Shown: in pieces, positions 1 to 9,400 of the stretch | Layout: the number at the start of each line of letters is the position of its first letter | Position numbering within the stretch: the stretch's first letter is position 1 | Assembly: GCF_902497875.1 (NCBI RefSeq) | Contig: NZ_CABVHY010000029.1 | Coordinates: 34,158 to 98,157, forward strand | DNA: 64,000 nucleotides | Reading direction: 5' to 3' | From: Pseudomonas fluorescens | Lineage (GTDB): Bacteria > Pseudomonadota > Gammaproteobacteria > Pseudomonadales > Pseudomonadaceae | Notes under the pieces: generated by a model | The model's database searches: none | What the model was told of the DNA's origin: nothing | What the model saw: the letters and a program-made list of their open reading frames with translations, nothing else | Position numbers and translations under genes: made by a program

Positions 1-296
1 TTGCGGTTGAACAGCTGACTGTAGGTCAGCGAGTACCAGCCATAGCTGTGGCCGTCGGTCGCCGCGAAGTAGGCCAGGACGCGGGCCGGGTCGGCCCAGG
101 GCAGCTCGATCAGCTCCCACTTCTCGGGGTCGAGCTCGATCACCTTGGCCCGCACCCCGTGGTCCATGATCGAGCTGGAATAACAGACCCCCGCGACCAC
201 CAGCTCGCAGTGCGAGTAGGGCGAGCCCGACCACCACTGAATACACCGCGCGCCGAGCCGGGTGTCATCTTTTCGCACCGCCAGTTGCACGCTCAT
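1..296 (-). CDS. Papain-like/NlpC-P60-type phage protein, truncated by window edge
   Basis: An open frame starts with ATG at 296, two bases after the stop of the preceding gene, and runs through 98 codons off the left edge without a stop. It reads MSVQLAVRKDDTRLGARC and contains an SPYSHCELV segment, which resembles the His/Cys region of small permuted NlpC/P60 (YiiX/YebB-like) proteins. Such proteins are common near phage tail genes, where they may act as cell-wall hydrolases or tail-tip components (the lambda K protein carries an NlpC/P60 domain). The catalytic arrangement cannot be completed because the C-terminus is missing. It is the last visible gene of the late operon; lysis and remaining tail genes may lie to its left. 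Confidence 0.6.
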   Translation of the reverse strand, partial: MSVQLAVRKDDTRLGARCIQWWSGSPYSHCELVVAGVCYSSSIMDHGVRAKVIELDPEKWELIELPWADPARVLAYFAATDGHSYGWYSLTYSQLFNR

Positions 297-298
297 GC

Positions 299-931
299 TC
301 AGGCTCCTGGCAAGGTGTAGTCGATCAGCACCGCGGCCAATTGCTCGGCGCTGCTCGCGGCGCGGAGCTGGTCGTCGATGCCCTGCCGGCGGCCGGTCAG
401 GTAGGCCGAGACGCTGGCGAAGGCGGTGACCTTGTCCAGGGTGCGCGCCAGGTATTCGTCGCGCTCCAGGCCGCGGGCGGCGGCCGCAATGTCGATCCAC
501 GGGGTTGCCGCGGCGTGGTCGGCGCCCCAGGCCACCGCCTCGGCGCGCTGGCGTTCCCAGGTGGCGATCTCGGCAGCCGGGTAGTCCGCGGTCAGCGCGG
601 CAATCGCCGCTTCGTACTGCGCGTTGTTGCTGGCCGTGAGGCCGGGCCGCAGGGCGTCGGCCATCGCGCTGATTTCTTCGGCGCTGAGCGGCACGATTTC
701 GTGGGTGACCACCACCACCTGGCGCTCGGCATCGACGGTCAGCAGCTCGGCGCCCCAGCGCATGCCGGCCGCCAGTTCGCCGTCGGCATTTTCTTCTGGC
801 CACCAGGCCAGCTCCCGCACGCCTTCTGATTCGGCCGTCCACGAGAGGTCGACCAGGGACTCCGGCAGTAAGCCTTGCAGGAAGCTCGGCAGTGGTTCGC
901 GGGTGGCGATGTGGTTCTGTACCTTTACCAT
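299..931 (-). CDS. Tail-fibre assembly-like protein (DUF4376-like C-terminus)
   Basis: A 210-residue protein directly downstream of the glycine-rich fibre gene, overlapping its end by 7 bp. The C-terminal half (about residues 140-205) has the pattern RDEYLARTLDKVTAF...TGRRQGIDDQL, which fits the DUF4376 domain often found in phage tail-fibre assembly proteins. The N-terminal half is acidic with several Trp residues and has no clear family. Such proteins act as chaperones that help the distal fibre fold or that stay as its cap. The position right after the adhesin-like fibre supports this role. The assignment rests on pattern and context. Confidence 0.6.
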   Translation of the reverse strand: MVKVQNHIATREPLPSFLQGLLPESLVDLSWTAESEGVRELAWWPEENADGELAAGMRWGAELLTVDAERQVVVVTHEIVPLSAEEISAMADALRPGLTASNNAQYEAAIAALTADYPAAEIATWERQRAEAVAWGADHAAATPWIDIAAAARGLERDEYLARTLDKVTAFASVSAYLTGRRQGIDDQLRAASSAEQLAAVLIDYTLPGA

Positions 932-1809
932 AATTCAATCCTCACTCCGCCATTGCCGCCAACATTGCCCGTACACGGACCACCTCCGCCAGAGGCCGAG
1001 CCTCCCGCACCGCCGCCCCAGTCGCCACCTTTGGAAGTTGTATACATACTCCCCGTAGCATTTCCATCTCCACCCCACCTGAACGCATAGCCATTCGCAG
1101 GAGGAGTAGAGGGGTTATCGGGTATTGAGTACAGGCCTCCGCCACCGCCTTTAAAACTACCCACTCCGCTTCCACTACCGGCGATCCAGTTAGTAGACGA
1201 AGGATATCCACTAGTGCCCCCCGCGCTTGACAGACTCACACTTCCCGCAATGGGGGGATAAGATGCGGGCGCTGACCCACCGACCCCGCCGTCCCCCAGT
1301 GGGCCACCCGCACCGCCTCCGCCACCACCGCCCCCGTCGCTGTTTCTATACCCCGCTCCACCGTTACCGCCTTTTGTTAGTACATCGCCGATAACCCCCG
1401 TTCCGCCTATGCCCCCGGGGTATGTCGAAACCCCGTCACCGGTAGATATTTTGCCCCCGGTGGCAAGTAAGGATTTCCCCAAGAAGGACGCCGACGTATC
1501 TCCGCCATTACCCAGCGAGCCAACCCCGATTGAATAATCAAGGGAGAAAGGTGCCCCGGTTAACGCGATAATATTAGTACCGGCGTATCCACCGCCGCCG
1601 CTGCCGCCTAGCGCTCTACTAAGGGTAACGGTAGGGGAACCGCCGCCTGCCGCTACCGCATGCACCCGCGCAAACGAATAGCCTGCCGGTATTTGAATCT
1701 GGCCTGTACCGCTTCTAATGTCGATGGTGGTCGGCTGTATGCTTTTAATCTGTCGCACCGTCCCCAGCGGATTACCCAGCGGATTACCCAAGGGGTTACC
1801 GTAAGCCAT
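925..1809 (-). CDS. Glycine-rich distal tail-fibre / adhesin-like protein
   Basis: I start the gene at ATG 1809, which overlaps the stop of the upstream gene by one base (TAATG), giving 294 residues. The N-terminus has three tandem NPLG units. From about residue 65 onward the protein is dominated by Gly runs (one of nine consecutive Gly) separated by short Ser/Thr/Tyr-containing loops, and it ends in GGVRIELW. Polyglycine blocks with variable loops are the hallmark of phage tip adhesins of the T2/S16 gp38 type, in which polyglycine II helices pack into a sandwich and the loops contact the receptor. It lies between small tail genes and a fibre-assembly-like gene. I infer that it is the receptor-binding tip; the receptor is unknown. 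Confidence 0.65.
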   Translation of the reverse strand: MAYGNPLGNPLGNPLGTVRQIKSIQPTTIDIRSGTGQIQIPAGYSFARVHAVAAGGGSPTVTLSRALGGSGGGGYAGTNIIALTGAPFSLDYSIGVGSLGNGGDTSASFLGKSLLATGGKISTGDGVSTYPGGIGGTGVIGDVLTKGGNGGAGYRNSDGGGGGGGGAGGPLGDGGVGGSAPASYPPIAGSVSLSSAGGTSGYPSSTNWIAGSGSGVGSFKGGGGGLYSIPDNPSTPPANGYAFRWGGDGNATGSMYTTSKGGDWGGGAGGSASGGGGPCTGNVGGNGGVRIELW

Positions 1810-2186
1810 TAGTAGTCCTTCCAAGCTGCGGAAACCGTAACACCGGCCGCCTGCGCAACTAACAGCGATACATCCAGAGTTTCATTCGGCCCCAATTCCA
1901 GCGTGGCGTTAGGCGCAATATCGAAGGTTAGTTGTGGGCGTTTCGCCGTCAGTAACAGCGTATAGGCGGCAAAGGCCTCAGACCGGAACGCCTTACCTGC
2001 CTTGTTCAGATCGACGCCCGTGGCGGTTAACGCGCCGTTCGGGGTGGCACGAACACTGGTGACGACGCAACCGTTGGGGCCTGCAGTGACCAGCACCGTC
2101 CCGGCGGTGCCGATGGCGGTGGCAGCAGTAAGGACTACAGCGTTAGTTCTCGGCGTTTGTGCAAAAGGGGCTTCAAATGTGTTCAT
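1809..2186 (-). CDS. Small phage tail-tip protein, function unknown
   Basis: A 125-residue protein with many Ala, Thr and Val residues, beginning MNTFEAPFAQTPRTNAVV. It has no cysteine-rich or catalytic motif, and its alternating hydrophobic/Thr pattern suggests a beta-rich structural protein. It is followed with a one-base overlap by the glycine-rich fibre and lies 9 bp downstream of another small tail gene. I infer a connector or baseplate/fibre-neck component. No family was recognised. Confidence 0.55.
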   Translation of the reverse strand: MNTFEAPFAQTPRTNAVVLTAATAIGTAGTVLVTAGPNGCVVTSVRATPNGALTATGVDLNKAGKAFRSEAFAAYTLLLTAKRPQLTFDIAPNATLELGPNETLDVSLLVAQAAGVTVSAAWKDY

Positions 2187-2195
2187 GGTTATTCC

Positions 2196-2570
2196 TTACA
2201 TGAAAGAGAGGGCGACCGCGTGCAGGCGGGCGGTGTTTCTTCCCGGCCCTACCGCCTCGGCGGAGGCCGCGGAGGCCGCGGCGTTGTTGGCATACGTGGC
2301 GGCCAGGGCGATCTGCTCACTGACATCCGTCTCGACCGAGGCCGCGGCTTCGGCCGAGTCGGCGGCGGCGACTGCACTGGCATCCGCGGCGTCACGGTCA
2401 GCGACGATCGCCGTCGCCGTGTCATTCATCCACGCGGCGAGAGCGTTCTCCTGCGTCACCATCGGCGGCAGCGCCGCGATGAAGGGATCGGATTTTTCGT
2501 TGAAGGCGGCCGGCCCTTGGGAGCGGGACGGCGCATCAGGAAGCGGGGTAATGAGCGGCGGGCTGGCCAT
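2196..2570 (-). CDS. Phage tail-fibre stem-like protein
   Basis: A 124-residue protein that starts one base into the stop of the preceding gene. The first 45 residues contain PFIAALPPMVTQENALAAWMN, a segment I recognise as recurrent in Pseudomonas prophage fibre proteins. Residues 50-105 are an Ala/Ser/Asp-rich stretch with heptad-like spacing, suggesting a trimeric coiled-coil stalk. It may link the tail tip to the adhesin-like protein two genes downstream. In other phages this stretch is part of a larger fibre, so a split fibre is possible. Confidence 0.55.
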   Translation of the reverse strand: MASPPLITPLPDAPSRSQGPAAFNEKSDPFIAALPPMVTQENALAAWMNDTATAIVADRDAADASAVAAADSAEAAASVETDVSEQIALAATYANNAAASAASAEAVGPGRNTARLHAVALSFM

Positions 2571-3469
2571 TAGGTGAGTCCCTCAATTTCAAGTTGGCAA
2601 TCGGAAACGACCGGCCCGGAATAGACCAGGCCGAATGAAGTGAAAAAGCCGTAGAGGATGGTGGCTTCGTAGGTCTCCTCGCCGACCCAAACGACCGGCT
2701 TGGCGCGGACTTCGGTGAGCAGCCGTTTGATTTTTGAGACCTTGTCGGTGTCCACCGCGACCGGGAATTTCGCGGTATCGGAAAACTCCCCCTCGGTGAC
2801 ACTCCAGCCGCCGAACCGGTCGCGCTCTTTAGTGCTGTAGTCATCGATCCCGACCCCAGTGCCATACAGCGCTTCGCCGATTTCGGCGGTTTTGCCGATC
2901 ACCAGCGCGCCAATGCCGGCCGTGCCGCTGCTGGTGACCGTCACCGTGAGGCTGGCCGTGCCGTAAGCGGGCAAGTCCAGCACCACCAAACTGGTCCGCA
3001 GTTCGATCTCCTCAAAAAACCAGTCGTACCAATTGTCGACCGCGCCATCGATCAAGCTGTAGGCCCGGGTCGCGACGACGCCTTCAATCGGGTCCGTCAT
3101 GACGATCGAGACTGACTCGCCCTGGACGTTGACCAGCGCCAGCGAGTTGACCACCGCCCCCGGCTGGATCGTCACCGAGACCGACCCCGGGTGAGTGCTG
3201 AGCGTGCCGACAATCTCGTCGAACATCTTCCAGCGGTTGGTCGCGCCTAGGTCCAGCCACTTCGCGGGACTGGCCTCGGTGACGACCTCCGCCCCCGGCT
3301 TCACGCCCGCCGGAACCGCCGCCAGCGCTTCGTAGTTGCGATGATCGAGCATCACCTTGTTGCCGAGGGCGTAGGTGGGTACGGCTGACCACGGCGGGTT
3401 GTCCGTTTCCGGCACGTTGGAACTGGTCAGCTTGGCCGGCGTGACCTCAATCGGCCTGATAAACCTCAT
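2570..3469 (-). CDS. Phage tail / distal-tail protein
   Basis: I choose ATG 3469, which overlaps the tape-measure stop in an ATGA arrangement; an upstream in-frame start would extend 45 bp into the tape-measure gene. The 299-residue protein begins MRFIRPIEVTPAKLTSSNVPE and is rich in beta-type sequence with repeated T-V-T-V segments. There are no catalytic motifs. Its place immediately after the tape measure matches distal tail or baseplate-hub proteins of siphophages. Genes like lambda M, L, I and J are not seen next to it, so the tail tip is either built differently or encoded beyond the left edge. Structural role is probable; exact role unknown. Confidence 0.6.
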   Translation of the reverse strand: MRFIRPIEVTPAKLTSSNVPETDNPPWSAVPTYALGNKVMLDHRNYEALAAVPAGVKPGAEVVTEASPAKWLDLGATNRWKMFDEIVGTLSTHPGSVSVTIQPGAVVNSLALVNVQGESVSIVMTDPIEGVVATRAYSLIDGAVDNWYDWFFEEIELRTSLVVLDLPAYGTASLTVTVTSSGTAGIGALVIGKTAEIGEALYGTGVGIDDYSTKERDRFGGWSVTEGEFSDTAKFPVAVDTDKVSKIKRLLTEVRAKPVVWVGEETYEATILYGFFTSFGLVYSGPVVSDCQLEIEGLT

Positions 3470-6400
3470 GCGGGCTCCTTCACAGCTTTGGTTAGCAGGC
3501 CGACGCGGTCCCACTTTTTGAACAGCTTGTCGGCCGCGTCGGAGTTGAGTTTCATCGGGCCCACGACCTGCTTGACCACATCGATCAGCACATCGACTTT
3601 CTGCTCGAGGCTGGCGCTGTTGCCGCCGTCCCCGTTGCGTAGCCCCGCGGCCGGCGCGTTGAAGATCCGGCTCGGGCTGATGACGTCCAGTTGCGGGCCG
3701 GAGTGCCCGATAGCCCCGCCACGGGCAAATGCCGGCAACTGCCCGGCGTTCATCTGATCGAGCAGCCCGGTACCGAAAGTGCTCACCGCGGCCGCGCGCA
3801 TCACGTACTCGCCGTTGGAGAGGCGCGCCAGGATGCTGTCGCTGGTGCCGGTGCCCGGCCCGGAAATCAGGCCGCCGGTGGCATGGCCGGGAAGCTGACC
3901 GTTGCCGATCGCTGCATCACGAATCGCCGCGGCGATCTGGTCATAGGGAATCGCCCCGCTGTCCAGCGCCGCTTGCCAGAACGCCTTACCGCCGGCGTCG
4001 GCTTCGCGACCTAGAACATCCTTGTAAATGCTGTCGATCCACGTGCCGTTGTTTTGCGGCGTGTTTGCTGCCGCTGATCCAGCCCCGGTGCGCGGCAACG
4101 TGGCCAACGCGGCCACCACGGCCGCATTCATCGCCGCGACCGCGGCGGCCACGGTCATGATCGAGGTGTCGACGCCATTCAACGCATCCAACTGGGCCTG
4201 GGCGAAGGTCAGTTCCGATTCAAACTGGGCGGTCAGCAGCTGGTAGCTGTCCTCCGCCAGCTTGATCTGCTGCTCCAGCCCTTCCAGGGCCTGCTCCGCC
4301 GTGCTGAGCTGACGGCCGTTAAGGACATTCAGCTCGGCCACCACATTGGCGGTGCGACCCTGGTCCCGGTTGAACTCTTCCAACGAACCGTACAGATCGC
4401 TGTTGTTGCTGCCGACCGTGTCGAGCGCCTCCTCAAGCCCGCTGAAGCCGGCCAGCGAACCGCCCGACCGCGCCGTCGCCAAGGCACTCTGCAGCGTGGC
4501 CTGAGCCTGAGCCCGCAGCATCTTCACCGCGGCATTCGAGTCGCCGCGCAGCGCCTTCAGCGCCGCGCTGAGATCGCTGCCGACCGCGCTCAGCTCGCTG
4601 ACGCGCTTCGAGGCCGTGCTGCTCATCTCGGTCAGCGCGGCATTCGTCGCGTTGTACGCGGCAGAGGCCGACTTCTGCTGAGCGGAGATGGAGCGCTGCA
4701 GGGTGCCCATCGCCGCCGTGGCGCCGGCGAGGGCGTTGCTTTTCAGCGTCTCGGCCCGCTGCGCGACGATCGCGAACGCATCGCTTGCATCGCCGGCCGA
4801 GCCTTTCAGGAAATCGAAAAGTTTCTGGCCCGACTCGCCTGCCTGGCCAGCGGCGTAGACCATCGCCTTGTACTGTTCTTTGGTCGCCGGCAGCACCACC
4901 CCCATCGCCGCAAACTGCGCCGTGATGGCGATCAACTTGTCGTTGGCCTTCTCGGCGTCGGTCGTGAACAAGCTGTAATAGTTGGCGTTAGTTTCTGCTT
5001 GCTTTGCGGCAACCAATGCTTGCGCCTCGGCGGCGGCCTTGGCGCGCTGCTCGAGGATGTCGTAAGCGGCTGAGGCACTCTTGGCGTGCGTGGTCATGGC
5101 ATTGAACACGGCCTGGCCGTAGTCACTGGTCATGTCCAGTTGCTTGAGCATGGCTTTGTAGCCGTCACGGGCCCCGGGCAGGACCAGGTCCAGATCGGCA
5201 AACTGCGCCGTGACGGCCGCCAGGGTGTCATCGGCTTTCTGCGTATCGGAGGTGAAGTGCTCGTAATAGCTGCCGATGTTGCTCTGCAGCGCTTCCATGC
5301 CGCCCGCCAGCGCCACCAGGCTCTCCACCGCGCGCCCACCGGCGACGGAGAAGCCCACCATTTTCACCCCGAGCCCGGCGAAGGTCGCGTTCATCGTGTA
5401 GAGGTTGCTGACAAAGGTGGTCAAACCTTTGAAGGTGAACCCCTCGAGACCGGCGCCGGTCGCCGTATTGATCGCGGCCACCGCGGCATCGCCGAGCTTG
5501 GTCATCCAGTCATTGAGCGCGGTCTGGATGTACTCCTCGCTCTTGCCCTTCATGTTGACCTTGGTCTTGGCGACGTTGAGACCGTCAAGAACATGCGCAT
5601 CCATGGCCACATTGAGCTGCGAAACAAGCCCCATGGCGTCGAGAACCTTTCCGTTGTACGCGCCGCCGAGGGCGTTAGCCGCCTCGGTGTTGAGGTCTTT
5701 ATAGCGAGTGCGGCCCCCACCGCTGGAGAACAGACCGCCCTTTTTCTTTTGATCGGCGTATTGCTGCGCCTTGAACACCCCGCCGTCGACTTGCAAAGCA
5801 ATGCCGGTGTTTTTTGTTTCCCAGGCACCGCCGAACAGCTTTTCACCGACGTATTTGGTGACGGCTTGATGCAGGGTCGAGCCGCTGAGAATCGCCGCCC
5901 ATTTGCCGCCAACTACCTTGCCCAACATTTTGTCTTGGACTTCGAACATTTCGGACATGGCTGCGCCGGGGGCCATGGCGACTTTACCGAGGGCCGTCTT
6001 GCCGCCGCTGTCCATAATCTCGCCGCCGTCCGGGCGCACGCCTTGGTCGTACAGCTTGCCGGACTGGTACATGCCGAGGACCACGGCCAGCGGCCACATG
6101 GCCGCCATCGACGACATCGCAGCCGACAGTTGCCCACTGAGGGAGGCCGCCGTCGCCGCCGCACTCGCCTCGGCCGCGGCATAGGTGGCGGTGGTGGTGG
6201 TCGCTACGCCCAGGCTGAACTGCGCACCGACGGCGGTGGCCCCCTCCGCGACCGCACCGGACACTACCGTCGAGGTGAGCCCCTCGGCGCCGACCACCGC
6301 CAGGGTTTGCGCGGCGGTGGTGCCGCTGATGGTTTGCACCAGGGTGTTGAAGCCGCCTTTGAGCATGCCGGTCATGGTGCTCAACTGGCCGCCGACGGAA

Positions 6401-9400
6401 CTGACGCCCGCTTGCGCCGCGCCACTGGCGCCGCCGCTGGCCCAGCCCGCGACGATATCGGCGCCGATGCCGGTGACCGCGTTCCACGCCGACACCAGAT
6501 TTTTGCCAATGCTAGCGATCCCACCAAACGGCGAGCCGCTGCCCCCCGATCCGCCCGCCGAGCCGCCGGCGCTGCCGAGCAACTTGCCCCAGACCGCCCC
6601 AAGTCCTTGCCCGTTGTCAGTGCCAGTGAGCCAGTTGCTGATCGAGGCCAGCAGAGGCTTGGTCGTGAGCATGTGCGCGATTTCGCCCAGCGTCTGCTTG
6701 AAGCCTTTCTTCAGGTTGTCCCACAGGCTTTCCGCGCCATCGCCGATATTGCCCCAAGCGGTGGCGAACGCTTCGTCGATACGATCGATGGCGCCCTCGG
6801 TCATCCGCCCCCACAGGGTTGCCTTGGAACGGTTGACCTCGTACTCGTTGCCGAGCTTGACCAGGGCATCCTGATAGAGCGCCGCATTTGCTGGATATCG
6901 GCCAATAGCGGCGTTCAGCGCATCCTGTTCGTTCGTGAAATCGCGCAGGAGTTTGGTCTGGGGATTAAGGCGATCAACGATGCCTTCGACCTGACCGGCC
7001 TGCTCGAGCGCCTTGTTGGCTTTAAGTTGCTCCTCAGTCTGCAGCTTGAGCAGCTCGTATTCCTTGCTCCCCTCCGCGATATTTTTGCCCGACAGCGCAA
7101 TCGTCATAGCCTTGGTGACGTTGAAGGCGTCGAGCGCATCCTTGCCCTGAAGAGTGGCGGTGGCCTGCTTCAGGATTTGCTCAACTTCGACCTTCAGCTC
7201 ACTGGTGGCCTTGGCCACATCGCGCCGATCCTCGGCGTCCTGCAGCGCGTTGACCGCCGCGGTGACCTTGGCGCGCGCGCCAGCCCCGGTCTTGAGCAGC
7301 TCTTCCTCAATCCGCTGCTGAATCGTGATCGCGCGAATGTTATCGGCGCCCGACAGATAGGCCTCGGCCATTTCGTTGGCCGCCGCGGTCGAGATCCCCG
7401 ACTTGGCCAGCAGGTCGTCCAGGGCCTTCGCCTGGTTCTTCAGTGCGGTTGCAGCAGCGTTGGCCGCCTTGTCGACATTTTTGTTCGCTTCCGTCGTGGC
7501 GTTGAGCTGAGCGATGGCCGCATCCGCGCGCTGAGTGGGGGTCGCCGTCGGGACCGGCGGAACCGCCGCCGGGGCGGTCCCGCCGTTGGTGAGCAATCCG
7601 TAGCCCGACAGCGCTGACTGCGGGGCAACAGCGCCCAGGGCCACGCGGGTGGCCGCCACCACCGCGAAGTTGGCCGCCTGTTCGATGGCGGTGATCTGCC
7701 GCCGCGCGCTGTTTTCGGCGGCGGTGGCCGTGTCGGCGTAGGCCTGGCTTTGTGTGGCGGCGGCTTGAGTCGTGGCCGCCTCGGCCGTGTAGAGCGCCAC
7801 CAACTGCAGTTTGAGGCTGGCCTGCTGGACCTTGTCGCCGTCCTTGATCGCGGCCTGGTACTTTTTCAGCGCATCCGTTTGCTCGGCGATCAATTTCGCC
7901 TGGGCCACTTGCGCGGGCGTGGCGCCCATCTTGGCCGCCGTATAGGCGGTCTCGGCCGCCGTGTTCGCGCCGAGCAGATCGCGGGTTTTGGTCAACTGCT
8001 CGACGTACTTGTCCCACGACGCTTTGACGGCGTCGGTCTGCCCGGAGTCTTTTTGCGCGCTGGCCAGCTTGCCCGTCGCGCTGGTGGCGGACACCGTCAG
8101 CGTGTTGACCTGGCTGAGCTGGTCGCCGAACTTTTTCGCCTTGTCGCTACTGGCGACATAGTTGCCCGCCACCAGCTCCAGGTTGTCCTTGAAGGCCGGC
8201 AGCAGCTGGTTATTTTTTGTCACCCAGGCGGTGACGCTGTCCAGCGAGCGCGTACCGGCCCGGACCTCGCCGACCATCGTCTTGAAGCTTTCGACGCTGT
8301 TCACGCCGGAGAGCCCCAGCGAATTCAGGGCGAGCACCCCGTTGCGGGTGTAGTTCTCCAGCGACTGCGCGGCCGCCTCGGTGGCCTGGATTTGCTGCTT
8401 GGTCCAGTCCGACACCATGAGCCGCTGTTGCTCGGACCGTAACGCCTTGAACTTGGCAATCGACTCGTCGACCGTCGCGTTCTGGTCGATCAGCGCCGCG
8501 GTCGCGGTGTCGGCACTGTCGCCGAAGTCAATGAAGGACGCGGCCACCAGGCCGGTCATCGCGATCAAGCCCACCGGGCCACTCAGCAGGGCCAGCAAGC
8601 CGCGGCTGGCCGTGGAGAGCACCAGGGCGGCCTTGGCGCCCGCGCTCGCCGAGCCCGCGGCCAGATCCGACGCCACCCGGGCGGCGTTGGTCGCCGCGGT
8701 GGTTTCCGCCAGCACCCCGCGGGCGGCGGTCTGCGCGCCCAGGGCGGCGGTGATCGAGGCGGAGGTCGCCACGGTCGTCGCGGCCAACGACACTTCGGCG
8801 GCCTGCACCAGTTTGATCGCCCCGGCTTCGGCGATGCGAAGTTCGGCGATGCGCGCAATGGACAGGCCACGGCCCTGATCGGTGATCTGCGATTTAAGGC
8901 GCTGCACCTCCAGTTCGCGCTCCGCCGTTAGCGTGGTCTGAACCAGCTTAAGATTGCCCAGCTCGGACGCTTGGCGCACCCGGTCAGAAGCGACCTTGCC
9001 TTGAGCGGCCGCCAGCTCCAAGGCTGCACGCTCGACCAAGCCCTTGGCTTCCAGTTGCCGGGTCTGGGCGGTGAGCAACGATTGTCGGGCCAGCGCCGCT
9101 TCGGCCGTCAGCGCCTCCAGGCTGGCCTTGGTCGACAGCGCTAAGGCGCCCGCTTGCACAATAGAGGCTTCGGCGGCCTGCAAAAACGAGACCACCAGCT
9201 TCGCGGAGCCCAGCGCGAGCGCGGCCGCCCCCACATACGCCACACTCTCCAAGGCGCTGCCAACGTTGTGCATGGTTTCCGCGAAGGCATCGCCATCCGC
9301 CGTGAGGGCGTCCATGGCCCGGGAGGCGGAGGTCAGCGCCGCGGAGATCCGGACGCTCATCCCGCCGAGCTTATCGCCCTCGCCGATCAGCTTGGTGAAC

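Noticed and set aside
5086..7617. A long plus-strand open frame (843 codons) opposite the tape measure
   Set aside because: It is caused by the GC-rich codon bias of the tape-measure gene; its protein is Arg/Gly/His-rich without any family pattern.
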